DNA of 64,000 bases from Hymenochaete sp. R1. Taxonomy: Eukaryota > Basidiomycota > Agaricomycetes > Hymenochaetales > Hymenochaetaceae. Where the stretch lies: positions 1-64,000 of the forward strand of contig JAFREE010000076.1 of the NCBI GenBank assembly GCA_019400425.1, written 5' to 3'. How positions within the stretch are numbered: the stretch's first letter is position 1; every line of letters begins with the position of its first letter. This document shows positions 9,952 to 22,872 of this stretch, one piece after another. The position numbers were made by a program, and so were the translations under genes. The notes under the pieces are model-generated. The model was given only the letters and a program-made list of their open reading frames with translations, searched no databases and was not told the origin of the DNA.

Positions 9952-12900
9952 TCAGTTCCATAGGGAAAGGAAAGAAAACCACACATTCTTGAGAAGCGGA
10001 AGCGAATCTCTCTGCCCATCCCCGTCCTTAAATACGTGCAAAGCGTCCCCGCCAATTTCTTCGGGCCTCTTAGGAGCGAAGTAAAATCCGGCTAGGAGAA
10101 CAATATAACTGAAGGCAATGTCAGTGACTTATTTAAAAAATCAACAATACAAGAACAATACCTCAAAATCAGAATGCTACCTCTGTGGTAATTGCTTTTG
10201 GCTTCGATATATGTATAGGTGAGGAGGAAGATAGAAAGAATGATAGCGATGACGTCCCATCGAGGGAAAATGAGTCTAAATAAGGTTTCGTCATTAATGC
10301 AGACCGTAAGGACCTTGAACCCATTCCACATACGTAAAGGTATCTGCAATTTTTCCAATCTTCTGCGGATCGTACCAAGCGGAAAAAGCAACCATTGCAG
10401 GAATTTGCAAGAGACACACTTGAAGAGCATAAGCAGAGCCTATTTCCATGCTGCATACTATGTCAGAGGATGTACAATACGACTAAAATGGCCACTCACC
10501 TTAGAGCGATGTTGCCATACATAGCGAAAGACATTGCATTCATAAATTCAGTTGTATTAGGAACGAGGGCAAAGAGAGTCAGTCCCAAGAACTTTTCGTC
10601 GATGCCAGAACCTTCAAGGACTACATCAACAACATCAACCAGTATTTCTGCAGCCACGTGAGCAAAACTTTGACCCATAGGAAGGTAGAAAGGGGTTTCT
10701 TACCTGCAATAGCAGCGTACAATGCTGTGCAGGCCAATAGCACGGTCGCACTCGTGGCCCTGCTCCAACTTGGTGCTTCATGTCCTCCGTGCCCTCCACC
10801 GCCTTCTTCCGGAACTTCAGTCCCAGTGTTACCTCCGCGAAGCCGCGCAGGAGAATGATTATACGCATGCTGATGTCTCAATGCGGATACAGTAGCAACA
10901 GTAACCGCTCGGGTAAAGTCATCTTGAGTCAGATGCTCAGGGAGTTGCAAACTTTGCATTCCCGATGATTTCACACCGTGATTGACGCTCTCTACCAATG
11001 GCGCGTAGAAGTCGCCCCGTGGGGCATACGAGACACGACGATTGATTGTTGGGGAATTCGTTGATGAGGATGGTTGGTTGATATGCGTACCCGAAGTCGG
11101 TTGTCCGCCACGTTCAGTACTACTGGACCTTGATCGGGGAATAGCACCGGCGTTGGTGATCTCGCTTTCTTTTCGAGTCAGCCGATGAGTGGGCAAATTC
11201 AAGCCTGTTTGCGTCAGACGATGATAAAAAGACATCCTATTCGGACCTGGCGTGGGCAAATCCAGAGGGTGCATAAGCTGCTGAGGGTTTTGCCAGATCT
11301 GAGTAGCATGCGTTCTCAACGAAAACCACAAGCCAATAACATATGACTACACAAAAGGTTAGAATTTTGTGGGGACAGAAGGGCGAACGGCTTACAAGAA
11401 GTAACACTGCAGCACAGAAGTACATGAGCGTTTTAACGGTTGATTGATAGAAGTTATCGTGAGCGGGGTCGGGATGCTCATAATAGCAGCGACTACATGT
11501 GTAAGGCATCTGGCGCTCAGATGGACAACCATCGCAAACAAGATCAAACTGAAAATTCCTATCAGCTTCCGAGTCTTAGTCTTATTGTTGATTTCACTTA
11601 CGCTGCCGTATGTCTGATAGAATAAGGTAGGCGTAAGAGTCCCGATAATAGCCATAATTAACATTGTGCTAGTGACACCAGCACTCTTGGCATTGAATTT
11701 CTGCTCTTTCTTCCGCAATGCTCCGCTGCACATACTCGCGCCTGGCATCAACAACACGCCCGCGAGCAAGCTGCCAATAATGCTCCCTTCTACAAGGCGA
11801 CCCTTGCTTTGCGTGAGCATCATCGCGTAAAGGATGATCTCAATGATGGACCCGAAAGTCGCGTTTATGACCGCACCCATGCCAATAGATGACTGAGCGC
11901 TAATAGATGCAACGGCCATCCCAATGAAATACGACAAAGGAATGACGCTCGCAAGACTGATGATGAAAACTAGGGCTCGGCTCGCTAAAACCTGTAAAAC
12001 CATAGGAACTTGTCTGCCACTTTTCTCGTAGTTATCCTTCATACGTAGCAGGAAAAATCCATCGATGATGGCGAGAACGACAACCGCCATGAGATTGACG
12101 AAGAAAATATTTACGCCACCAACAGTGTACTTGTAATACTGAATACCCATGGCCCTGTAAGTGCAAAGAAGCACGGTCGATGAAGGCGAACCAGAAGGCG
12201 CTGCTTGCCCAGCAGACAATCGGGTAGATTTGACAGTGAATGTCGAAGGTAGAGAAGCAGGATCGGGAGAGTCTGGTTCCAGAGTCCCGGATGTTCCAGA
12301 AGAGCCAGAAACCGATGCAATGACTATTGCTGGTGGTGGCGAGCAAAAACGTATGGAATCTGGACGTTGGAATAGGTACTTGAGCAATGCCCAATTGAGT
12401 TTGGCCATCGGTACTGTGAAGACAAAGAACCAGCAAACAAGGCACACGACAAGCATGACCGGGGAAATGATGAGAGTTAATAGGATCCAGAATGCCGCTC
12501 TCCCCAACCAATCATCTGTGCGTGATTTCCCATATCGATTCTGGGAGTGCTCGCTCGTCGAAATGGTACCATAAGATACTTGAGTACCGTTTTTAATGAA
12601 AGCAACTCTCTCTCCTTCGCTACCGACACGTACTGCTGATCCGCGTTCAAGTGTAGATGGCCCACGAAACGTGCCTTGATTTGATCGAGTGTTGGCGTAT
12701 GTTTCATCGCCTAATTCTTCAGAGATTCCTTCGCCAGAGACCGGGGGTTCGTCCTTATCGACTACAAAACCTTCAACATATTTTCCAAATGGCCACATTA
12801 AGTACCATCCGAGGCCGTAGAACAATGGTGAGTATCGACGACCTCCGAATGGAACGACGAACAAGATGATTGAGACAACAAAGCATACCGCTGCCATCCA

Positions 12901-13470
12901 GAAGCCGAACAAGATGGTCCAAGCGATATTTCCTGGAAGTAGATGCCTCTCACCGCGAGCTGCTGGTATGGCATGTAGAGCTGTCTCTGCGTCACGATTG
13001 ACAGTACGCGACTTTTTGTAAAGTGCAGGTTTCCAGATCGGAAGACCGAAGGGGTGGTCAACATTCATGAGCGACTGGCGGTCCCTCACAGTCAAAAGTT
13101 CGTCTTCGGTATAATGCCTTTGACGACGCTCGACATCGTCCTCATCCTCAGTTCCAGGACTTAAGGCGCCGGACATCCGCCGCTGTGGTACTTCTGTGGC
13201 ACTGTGGTCGTCCTCGTCCTCATCCTCTTCGAGATCATCATCGACATTTATGTTGGAAGCGATCCCGTGTGAGCGGGAAAGAGATCTAGAAAGACTCTGC
13301 CTTCGATTAGGCGAAGCGGGGAAGTAAGAAGTCCCTTCCGCGTGGCTCGGAGTCTGAGGGGTATCTGGAGACAAGCCCGACGAGCTACGCTGTTCTCGAT
13401 GCCCAGGTGTGGGCAAAGGAGTGGCTCTGGATGAGGAAGAGCCAACATCCTCTCTCCCGTTCGACGACAT
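9952..13470 (-). CDS. VNX1: Vnx1-like vacuolar monovalent cation/Ca2+:H+ exchanger with YccF domain
   Basis: The protein is a multi-pass CaCA-superfamily antiporter, in yeast located in the vacuole membrane and exchanging Na+ or K+ for H+. A long Ser/Glu/Asp-rich cytosolic N-terminus contains an acidic run near 13200-13250. A YccF-like pair of membrane helices follows (GNIAWTILFGFWMAAVCFVV ... YLMWPFGKYVEG). The alpha-1 repeat reads INATFGSIIEIILYAM, and the alpha-2 repeat, in later exons near 10500-10600, reads LTLFALVPNTTEFMNAMSFA. The last exon ends KNVWFSFLSLWN. The hydrophilic loop at 10860-11300 is Ser/Thr-rich. I chose MSSNGRED at 13470; the frame is open 28 codons further up but that part is not conserved-looking. 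The start is 243 bp from the divergent methyltransferase. Confidence 0.85.
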
Positions 13471-13713
13471 TGCCAGCAGGAAGTAACACTGAGCAGCTGA
13501 AGCGAAGGGGGCAGAAGAGAAAAATTGAAGCCGAAAGTAGTGGCAAGAGACCAAGAAGCAGGAGGAACGTCGAGAGGCGGCGAGGTTCGTTCGTCTCTCT
13601 TGAGGTCGCCACCGCCGACAGTCTTGTTACGTAACTATTACGGTGTTACATAAACCATCTTATCTCCGAATCGACTTCGACTCTTTTCTCCCGCCAACGA
13701 CGTTGACCATAAA

Positions 13714-14928
13714 ATGAGCTGTAACTTATCCCACTCGATGCGCGATAACTACAATGAACACGGGATAGAAGGTGTACGCAACTTGAGTATGACGTAACTG
13801 TTGCTTGTTCTGAGTGTTTGTGCCAGTACTACAGGAGAGTCAGTAAAACTTACCGAAACCCCCATTTCGCTGGCGTACAGTCATGCATTAACAAGTGGCT
13901 TAATAGGTAAACTTACTAGAGCTTTTCGGTAGAAGAACCATTTTCAAAAATTTCTCTTTGACAGATGGTGGGCCGAGGAAAGGCATAATCGCGAGATTCA
14001 AAGTCCTGTCATAATCTTTGATCTGGCTTGCGGCAAGTTCATTTTTGACGACTTGTGCTCCTTTTTCTGATGATTTAGAAGGTAGGTAAGGGATTTTAGA
14101 GTTGCATTCTCAACCACTTTCCAATACGCTTCGGTAGCGGGGAGGTGACTGTAGCCGTCAATCAATGGTATAGCGCCTCGAAAGCCCAATCTTCAGAACC
14201 GGCGACCCCAGGAATCGCGCCTCCGCACTTGCATGCCCGACTGCGAATAAAACAGGCTCGTAGGCCCTCAATTGACTTTCAAAGCTTCAAAAGACCGAGT
14301 ATTCTCGCAGCGGACCCAGTGAGTTCCTGCTTTACACCAGACAACCGTCCCTGCATATACTTAATGTAGCGTCACCAACAAGTTTACAACAGAGGCTTAC
14401 GAAGATCGGACCGGGTTACGATGCGCGAGCTTATCATTCAAGGACATCGCTGAAGGTGGTTTGCCCCCTGTATCAGCCACACCATCAAGCGACTCGTATG
14501 ACTCAAACTCAACGGACGACTCTCAGCCCGGAGAGGACGAAACCCCAGTGATTGAGATGGTCATATGTTCCTTTGCGCTGCATCTTGTGGAGAGTTCATC
14601 CGAGCTTTTTTCCCTTCTGTGGGAGTTGAGTACGAAATCTCACTGGCTTATAGTGTTAGCACCGCACAAAAGGCCCGAGGTATGTACATTTCTGCGAATT
14701 CTGCAAATTAAAGCTAGGATATTTGACTGACGACAAGTAGATAAAAGAGGGCTGGGGATGGTCTAAATGGGACGTGAACAATTGGACATCATGTCCGATG
14801 GGTCAGGTCAGTGGAGATATTCTCGAAGAGAGGTGAGTTATGCGCGAGTCTGTCCGAAGCGTAATATGTATGTGAACCACCTCATTAGGACTCATTGCCG
14901 GATTTATAGGAGTTTAAATGTTGCTTAG
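13714..14928 (+). CDS. SAM-dependent methyltransferase-like protein, conserved fungal family
   Basis: I assembled at least six exons by frame. Exon 1 starts MSCNLSHSMRDNYNEHG. The next exon reads YYRRVSKTYRNPHFAG, the next WWAEERHNREIQSPVII and then FDLACG. An intron splits the SAM-binding motif I, which on joining reads FDLACGNGEVT. Later exons give ADP-FTTEAYEDRTG, then an acidic Ser/Asp loop, then EMVICSFALHLVESSSELF, IKEGWGWSKWDVNNW and the end THCRIYRSLNVA. The glycine-rich motif and the CSFALHL strand mark a class I methyltransferase. The substrate is unknown. The intron inside motif I uses a GTTCAT donor. The stop lies 60 bp from the convergent MDM33 stop. Confidence 0.75.
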
Positions 14929-14988
14929 TTTTATACATCTTGTGCATTCATATAAATTAGTCGTCTAGCTAGTGATAAGTATGGCCGT

Positions 14989-16213
14989 TCATCTGAAGAA
15001 CGTTCCCAAGAAGAGGCCGACTGCAAGTCCACCGGCCGTGCCTGCGATAGTCTGAACCAGTTTCTGGTGGTCTGTTATTACCTTCGTCAATTGCCCACCG
15101 GTTGATGTTGGCACTTCTCGAGGTTCACCATTGTCTTCGAACACTTCTCCGGTAGCCATATCCTTCAACTCGTCCGCTGGAGTTGTCAAAGCCGCTTGTA
15201 GGGAATCCAACGACCCACTCTGATTCTCCACCCTCATCCTAATATCCTCCAACTTCTCCTCCATCACCCTCTGATTCACCGCATCCATCTCCATCACCCT
15301 CTGCTCAAAGCTCTGCACCAGCCTCCGCCTCTTCCACGGCTCCACCAGCAGCGTCGCCAGCACAAACACCAGCAAATTTAAACCGAGTGCCGCTAGCGAT
15401 CCATACGTGCTCGCACTACGTATCTTGTCGGACCAGACCTGTTCCTCGTGGTACCGCGCAAGGATCGTGCGCATGAGCTCAGCAAATTGTCTATCAACGG
15501 CCGTGTCGAGCTCGCCGTAGAGTGCCTTCGTTCGTGCTTCAGCCTGCTCGTGCAGGTGGTCTTCGCGGACCAATCGTGTGAAAGCCAGGACATCAGCCTC
15601 AGACCACGTAGATTTGCGCTGAAGGAGGTCGTTCGTTTCCCGTTGTGAGTTGGAACGCTTCGAGACAGCGTCTTCGTAGGCGCTTTTCGCTGCTTTAGCA
15701 TCCTCTCTTATCTCCAGTAGCTTCCTTTCTAGATTTTACTAGATAAGTTTCGATGAATTTAACAAGAAAGCACAGCTGTTGCGCACCGTTCTCGGCAACA
15801 AGCCTCTTCAACACCTCGATCTCGTGGTATCCCGTTACCTCGTTCAACCGTCCTCCTAGCTGATGGAAGGTCGTCTGAGCCGCGGACGAGAACGTATCCA
15901 TACGACCCCTCAACTGAGCAATATTCGTCAAGGTCCATTGTCGTAACTGGTTTTTCACTCGCTCAGCTTCGTCGCCAGGACTTGCGCCAGGCGGTCTTGA
16001 CACGCCCGCTTTTACATGACCCTCTTGTAGCGTTCCTTCTGGGTTCTCCGGCGTGTCATGTTCACGATTGGTAGGCGTGCTGAGGCTTCGAGAGACTGCT
16101 GGCCGTGAAATGAAGTTTAAGGGTGCAACCAGCTGAGGTCGCCTGACGACGGTCCGAAGCATACGAAACCCACCACGTTGAAGTAGCTCGAAGAGCTTTA
16201 TCATAGACCGCAC
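14989..16213 (-). CDS. MDM33: Mdm33/She9-type mitochondrial inner-membrane protein
   Basis: Mdm33 (She9) is a coiled-coil protein of the mitochondrial inner membrane that affects inner-membrane division and cristae shape. The N-terminus is basic and Ser-rich, like a mitochondrial targeting sequence. Coiled-coil stretches follow, then EEQVWSDKIRSASTYGSLAA, a membrane helix (LAALGLNLLVFVLATLLVEP) followed by WKRRR, and a second membrane helix at the very C-terminus (AGGLAVGLFLGTFFR). One intron of about 60 bp (about 15730-15790) interrupts it. The start may be Met at 16213, 16204 (MIKLFELL) or 16159 (MLRTVVRR); the last would look most like a targeting sequence. Confidence 0.85.
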
Positions 16214-16539
16214 AAGCGAATCTCACGAGCAGAATTCTTTTCAGTCAATTATTGAAATGTTGAATGTCCTTTCTTCTTTTGCATTTTTCATTCTTCACAA
16301 CTATTAAAAAGCATATATCCTCAGAAATGACTAAAGAACAAGAGAAGGAGGGAGTGTGTAGCCGCTTGTAAAGTATACTATAGCAGAGAAAAACAGGAAG
16401 TTTGTACGTGAAGAGGATTCGTCCGGGGATTGAGGCGACAAGAACCTTTGCAAAAAATCTATGGAGAATAAAAATTCAAGTATGAAAGCAATCGCAATCG
16501 CGAGCTAAGTGTATGACGAATGAATCCAAGGAAGCCCCT
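16214..16539. other. Intergenic: MDM33 upstream / P450 reductase 3' region
   Basis: Both neighbours are on the minus strand. I see AT-rich sequence with no gene, RNA gene or clear repeat. Confidence 0.5.
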
Positions 16540-18837
16540 CTAACTCCAAACATCAAGCATCAAACGTGAACGCTCCTTGAGCAGTTTCATCTCGGCCGCG
16601 CCCTCAACCTCCGCACTGCCGCCCTTCGCCTCTCCCAGAATCCGTTGCAGCGTATCCTCGACACTCTTACTCATATTCTTCGCGTCACCGCAAATGTATA
16701 TGTAGCCCTTGCCATTGAGAATTGCATCCGCTAAGCCTTCGCGCTGCTCCCAGACGAGATCCTGCACGTAGACCTTTGACCCGTCGGGCTTGTACGGAGG
16801 TTCACGGGAGAAAGCGCAAAGCATCGAGAATTTGCCACCGAGTTCCTTCTCATATTCAGACCATTCTTCCGAATAAAGATAATCCTCCGTCGACTTGCGA
16901 CAACCATAGAAGAGCCAGATGCGACCCCAGTCAGCTAGTGCCTCTTGTCCATTCTTCTCCACAGTCCGGCGAGCGAGAGCGACACGTTCTTGGACAAAGC
17001 CTCGGAAAGGAGCAACACCCTGTAAGAATGTGGATCAGAAGGGGTAAACCAAATATTTCAAAGTTTCGGAAACTTACAGTGCCGGGACCGATCATAATGA
17101 CCGGTGTCTTCGGGTTTGTAGGAAGGCGGAAGGTTGAACGACGAACGTGGACCGGAATCTTATAGCCTGTCTCGCCCCTGTATGCGCCCCTTGGACCATC
17201 GATAACATACGTTGGAGAATTTCCGAGTTTCGCGACCTCGTCGGCGGCACCGTTGTGAGCATGCTTTAGGCTTAAGAGGAAATTGGAACCAACACCAAAG
17301 ACGTTCTTCGCGGGATGATGGTCAGTCGCCGAGGACTGGTACTTCAAAACGACAGCCGTGACATGGATGGAACCGGGATGAAGCCTGGGGCTCGAAGAGA
17401 TCGAATAGTACCTTGGCTGAAGGCGGGGAACCGCGGAAACAATGATATCAAAAGGCACGGACCAAGCAGTGGTGTTCTCCGGAGTAGGATGAACAAGCAA
17501 GTCGTTGCCTGCGGCAAGTTGAAGTACCTCTCCGAACTTCAGGCATCCACCTGCGACAACCTTGCTGTACTCTTCCTTATCTTCGTTAAGTTTCCTCAAA
17601 AAGGCTCCCGCTTCGGGCGTGGGTGCGAACTTCGCCAAGGCTCCAAGGATCTGGCGACCAATGACGGAAGAGATGTCAATATAATGGCGGAGTACCGTTT
17701 CGTAAGTCGTCGGGACAGGGAAGGGAACCTTGGCCAAAGCAGGGTCAAGCGACTCAATGCCAATAACAGTGTCTTTCTTTTCGTACAAGCCCAAGACACA
17801 GAGAAGGCGCTGCACCTCCGCATCCGCAGCGGTGGGCCAAACACCGACGTGGTCACCATGCTGATACGTGATACCAGAACCTTCGATGTTTAATTCCATG
17901 TGAATGCAATTACGGTCAGCGTCTACCGCAAATAACTCGCGAGCAGCAGTGATAGGAGCCGGATAAGGGTTCTTCGCATCATGAATGCCTTTCGTCTTGG
18001 TGAGGGCGCGTGCGGACAGTTCTCCGAGATAAACCTTTTCGGGAGCGTGGGACTCGAGCTCGGAGACGACAAAGTCAGCGGAGTCTCCACCCTGACCCTC
18101 TTCAACACCCATGGCTGTAGCAAAGGCTTCCCACATGCCATCCTTCCACTCGAGGTAGTCTTCTTCCATGGACCGATCATCATCGCCTTCACCGCATTCA
18201 CCGATCCGAATTGCCCCCATTTCCGTAAGCTCAGTATCCATCTTACGTGCGATGGCATTGTAGTGCTCGTACGTCCTATTACCGAGGCCAAACATGACGT
18301 ACTTGACACCATCAAGCTTATGAGAACCGTTTGTGAATTCAAAGTCGCTCTCAAAGATGTTCTGGGTGAGCGTGACGGCGTTATCGGTCGGCTCGCCTTC
18401 GCCATAGGTGGCCATGACGAAGATGACGGCGCAGTCTTCCGGAAGCTGATCGAGGTTCTCGAAGTCGTACTCCTCTGGATCACACACAAGGGATGCAAGG
18501 CCGAACTTCTGCTTCGCTTCCTTTGCTAGCCTGATAGCGTATTCTTCGGCGGTACCGGTCTGAGAGCCATAGAAAATCACCACTCTTTTTTTCTAGGATA
18601 GAGCAGCGGCATATTCAGATACGGGTGATGAACATTACAGAGGACAAGACTCACGGTTTCTTTCATCTTGGCGATAAAGTCTCGAGGGTTTCCACTTCCA
18701 TTCTGTTTGGCCTTGGAGGATACGGAGGGGGCAGACGAAGTCTTTGATGGAGAGAATATAGAGTCCTTAAATAGATAAAGGCCGGCGAGGACGATTCCGA
18801 GACCCAAGATGACCACGTCTGAGGTGGACGTGGACAT
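16540..18837 (-). CDS. CPR1: NADPH-cytochrome P450 reductase
   Basis: The enzyme passes electrons from NADPH through FAD and FMN to microsomal P450s and squalene epoxidase at the ER surface. Exon 1 (from 18837) gives MSTSTSDVVILGLGIVLAGL, a single N-terminal membrane anchor. The next exon has the FMN-binding FYGSQTGTAEEYA, then ATYGEGEPTDNA and the FGLGNRTYEHYN block. The FAD domain has RYYSISSS, and the NADP part has VIMIGPGT, GRIWLFYGCRK, YIYICGDAKNM and the C-terminal VWS. The penultimate Trp is the residue that stacks on FAD in this family. An intron near 17030-17085 splits the GPGT ... PFRGF region. A further ATG 25 codons upstream at 18912 is less likely. Confidence 0.95.
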
Positions 18838-19357
18838 GACTGAGGAAGGAGGAGCTACGGTTGGCTCCGGAGGGGTGACACGTAGACTGGAGGAACTGTG
18901 GAAGAAGGACATGATGATGAGTGAAGAAATAGGAGAAGAAAGTGCAAGAGCAGATGAAATGAGTCGTACCCAGGGCTATATGAGTGGGAACAGCGCCCGC
19001 TGTGCAGATGGATGCGCGCTGGGCGAGGGAGATGATGGGAAGAAAGAAAGAAAGAAAGGAACGGAAAACAACAAAATCTCTCCAATCGTCCGACTCGAGT
19101 CCTCCCTCTCTGAATCTCTGCTCGTGCCGTTCGGAAATTCGATGCGATGCAACACAAGCAGGCTGCATCTTTTATTATGTAAGATATGCCCAAATTTCAT
19201 CCTGAAAAAGCCAGAATTTTAACCATTTTGTCAGTTTTCGGAGTGTTGTTTTCTCTTTTCAGCGGAAACTTCCACTTCTAACTCGCAACTTGAAGTTTTC
19301 AGCCGCCGACGCTCGCGGCCGTTGAGTCGACCCTCCCCGCTTCAGCCATCGCCGGGC
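18838..19357. promoter_or_regulatory. Divergent promoter region, P450 reductase / SET5
   Basis: A 520-bp stretch lies between divergent start codons. It carries a short AAAG microsatellite (about 19040-19059), CT-rich on the reductase sense strand, which is common in fungal promoters. No TATA box is obvious. Confidence 0.5.
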
Positions 19358-20992
19358 ATGAGCAGCAGCACGTCGTCCCCCTCAGACGGTGCCATCGCCC
19401 CCGTCCTCGTCAACCTCCGTCAGAAATATCCATCGCTCGGCATATCCAAGTTCCAAAGTCAGCTGTGCTTACTCAGTTGCCGTCTTTGCTGTTCTTCCTA
19501 GTGAAAGGCTGACTGATGTCACACCACCTCAGCCAAACTTATCGAGCAACACCCCGAATGGACCGTGAGTGAGAAGAGACTCAAAAGGCTACTCGCCGAG
19601 AACAATCTTCAGCTTCAGCCACCTCTTTCGAAGGCGCGTTCTACCAATGCCCGGCCAGATGGAGCTCGGCCGACATCTAAAGTCATAGACGACCTTGACG
19701 TCTCCGGCTGGTCCGACAAACTAAAAGTCACTTACTTTGGCCCGTCAAAGGGAAAAGGACTCGTCGCTACGGAAGAGATTACTGAGGGAGAAAATATTTG
19801 GAAAGAAGATCCGTTCGTTATTGCGCCAGAATGGTGAGTGTCGTCTCTGGAAGCGCGTTCATACTTTGACCCCGGAGAAACGCCCATAGGGAAATTTATG
19901 ATCTTCAGACTCAATCTCGCGCCTGCACGCACTGCTTGACTCCCTTCAATGCTTCTACATTCCCAAGCACCATCGGATGCCCCTTTTCCTCCAATACATC
20001 CTTGCCAAATGCTGGGGCTTGTAGTGCCCGATTTTGTAACAGACTCTGCCTCAAACGTGGTGTAGAACGCTCACACCCATTGTTATGTCCGGCGTCAAAT
20101 CCAGCAAGCGTACCTCTCATAAAGTTTGTTTACCAAGCAAAATGGCTTGCAGCGCATGCCGTTGCTAAGAGCACAGCACGTTTGCTTCTGGCGCATGAGC
20201 AGAGTAAATCAAAAGATCTGGAGAAGGATATCCAGTTCTTGAATTCACTGGCTACAATGGGCATGGAAGAACGGTGGAAGATCATAGAGTTTGTTTTTTC
20301 GAGTATTTCTCCAATTTCTTGGTCGTTAATTATCGCCAAGGCCGACAGGAATTGCACCAGACATGGATACGTGGAAAAAGGCGCATATACTCACAAAACA
20401 GGCATTTAATGATCCACCTAACGCGAAAGACAAGAAACAGCTTGCAAAAATACTTAGGAAGCCTCTGCCGGAGACACTCTCAAGTCGTTTATTCGATCTA
20501 GATTCCTACCTGCGATCCCTCACCAGCATGAACCTCAGTAAGCGTTATGCGCCCTTACATCTGCAGTCTGTCCATTCCCCCTTGACACTGACTCGTAATC
20601 CATCAGATCTAGAAGCCCACGGCGGTCTTTACATCCTTCACTCCCACATGAATCACGCTTGCGACCCCTCCGTTTCCGTACGACACTTCGACCAAAAGAC
20701 TGCCCTTGCCCGCATCACATTGCGCGCGCGTCGGGATATCCACCCGGGCGAGGAGCTCACGATATCTTATGTCGACCCCGCAGCATCTCTTCGCGCACGG
20801 AGAAGTGCATTGATACCTTGGGTGTTTGGAAGTTGTAGATGTTCGAGGTGTGAGAGAGAAGAGAAGGAGCTGAGGGGAAAGGATGAGGGCATTGTGAACG
20901 ATGCTGGAGGGTCCATTGAAGTCAAAAATGGAGAAACTAGAAATCTGGAAGGATTAGAGGAGGAGCTACGGCACGGTCTTGGGATATTGTAA
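19358..20992 (+). CDS. SET5: Set5-like SET-domain lysine methyltransferase
   Basis: Set5 of yeast methylates histone H4 lysines 5, 8 and 12. Exon 1 starts MSSSTSSPSDG at 19358. The next exons give a winged-helix-like N-terminal part (AKLIEQHPEW...KRLKRLLAENN) and the first SET segment, VTYFGPSKGKGLVATEEI. A Cys-rich MYND-like insert follows (ACTHC ... GACSARFCNRLC). The second SET half has HSHMNHACDPSVSVRHF and GEELTISYVD, the SAM-binding and catalytic motifs. A post-SET Cys cluster, GSCRCSRCE, comes next, and the end is an acidic tail LEEELRHGLGIL. The order split SET - Cys insert - SET - post-SET is that of the SMYD/Set5 group. At least four introns are present. Confidence 0.85.
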
Positions 20993-21462
20993 TATTAATA
21001 TTATAATGTTCCTTCCCTCGAATTAAATCTTCTATGCGGCGTACACTCAAACATTCTGCCTTCGTGTTCACGATTGTGCGAAGCTCTCGCGGTTTCCCAC
21101 GACCGCATGTCTTGAACCTTCACACACTTTTTCGCCTCTTTCTGGACGCGCATTCTTCGAAATTGTATCTGGCCGACTTCCTCCCTCTCTTTCATTTTTT
21201 CTCATTGTAATGTGCTGCATGTTCTACATCGCCATCACCGATGCTTTCGAATAGACACGCTGGCGATCGGACAGAGGCATTCATGACCGGAAGATGATAG
21301 TCTGTTCGTGAGGGCAGACAATCAAGCAATCATTTGAAATAAGCTAAAAGAAATCCCGTTCTGGCGATCCCCGATTCTCAATATTAATGCAATTCCCATA
21401 AGGTGCCGGTGTAAGAGCTGCCGTCGAACAACAGACTCGCTTCTCAGCTTCAGCTTCTGACG
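20993..21462. other. Intergenic: SET5 3' region and upstream of the first dehydrogenase
   Basis: No gene recognised. Open frames here (for example 21001-21195 minus) are basic and low in structure and look like chance frames. Confidence 0.45.
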
Positions 21463-22872
21463 ATGCCATTCGACTTCGCCAAAACATTCCAAGGTGTGGA
21501 CTTGACAAGCAAAGTCATCTTCATCACCGGCTCAACGTGAGTTAGATAATATTTTCCGCCAGATCAGCCGCTAACGTCACAAACATTACTCGCGAACCAC
21601 AGATCAGGCATTGGATATGCCACTGCCGAGTCTCTCGTTGGGCTCGGTGCAACAGTCTACATAGCCGCTCGGAGTGAAGAGAAAGCGGAGACGTGTATCA
21701 AACGCATTCAGGATAAGTTTGCCGATATAGGTGGTTCAGACAACACTGGCACTTCATCGAAAACGGGAAAAGCGATATACCATCATCTGGACCTGTCTGA
21801 CCCGAAGGATGCAAAAGACTCTGCCGTGAAGTTTCTGGAGCGAGAGGAAAGACTTGACGTTCTGAGTGAGCTAATTAAACCTTTATGTTTGGTCTATGGT
21901 ATCTAAAGATACTTCGCCATTTGCATCGTGAAGTTAATAATGCAGCAATGTACGTTTCTCTCCTTACTTTCGCAGCCACATGCTCAAGTATTGCATAGGA
22001 TAATAGAGAACTTCACACTACACAAAAAAGGAATCCAGCAGGTCATGGTCACGAAGTGAGCCAATTTTTTGTCCGCCGTTCTCAAACAGAAAATGCTTCA
22101 CGGTTGTCAAAGCTATTTCTCCCATGTCGTCCTCACGCAGGCTCTGCTCCCTCTTTTAAAGCGTACGGCAGAGTCTCCGGGTTCTGATGTCCGTATAATT
22201 AATGTATGTAAGCTTTCATTGTTCATCAGAAGTAAAAATTGAGTGCGCATTCAGGTATCGACGGACGGTCATAAATCAGTTCCAAGTGACTTGCATTTTA
22301 AAGAGAAAGAGGACTTCAACGTCAACTACGGGGACAGCTTCCTAGGGTCTATGAAACGATACCGTACGTCGAGTGTGGTCCTGTGTGAATTGTTTCCTCA
22401 TACATCCTTTTTCCCGTTGTAGAGGTATCAAAGCTCTTGTCAATTATTTGGTTCAAAGAGCTGCAGCGCCGCCTCGATGGCGAAAAATCAAGCATTATCA
22501 CGATCTCCGTGCACCCGGGAACCGTCTACACGGGTGAGTATCACAGTTACGCCCCTCGAAAGGATGTTTTCAATGACCTTTAACATCAAAACAGAAAGCG
22601 GATATAACTCCTCCCTTCGTTTCACTTGGCCGGTTTCCGTGATTCTCCGCTCCCTGGCACGGTTGACGTTCATGAACGCGAGAGATGGATCCATGACGTC
22701 TATCATCGCGGCAGCTTCTCCGGAAATTAGGACAGAGCCTGAAAAATACAAAGGTGCCTACCTTCGACCGATCGGCAAACTTGGAAACGTTTCAATGCAA
22801 GGGCAGAATGAAGAGCTTGCAGCGGAGCTTTGGGCTACGACGGAGACTCTCCTGAAAGAATGGGACTTGTAA
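21463..22872 (+). CDS. Short-chain dehydrogenase/reductase, copy 1
   Basis: An NAD(P)-dependent Rossmann oxidoreductase. Exon 1 (MPFDFAKTFQGV...) ends in VIFITGST, and the next exon starts SGIGYATAE, so the TGxxxGIG cofactor motif is split by an intron. HHLDLSDPKDA gives the adenine-pocket acidic motif, and NNAAM follows in a tiny exon near 21950. The catalytic Tyr-x-x-x-Lys is restored across an intron as RYQVSKLLS (near 22370-22450). SVHPGTVYT and a C-terminal GAYLRPIGKLGN close the fold. The substrate cannot be read from sequence. The overall pattern resembles retinol-dehydrogenase/WWOX-like SDRs. It is a tandem paralogue of the next gene with the same exon plan. Confidence 0.85.
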
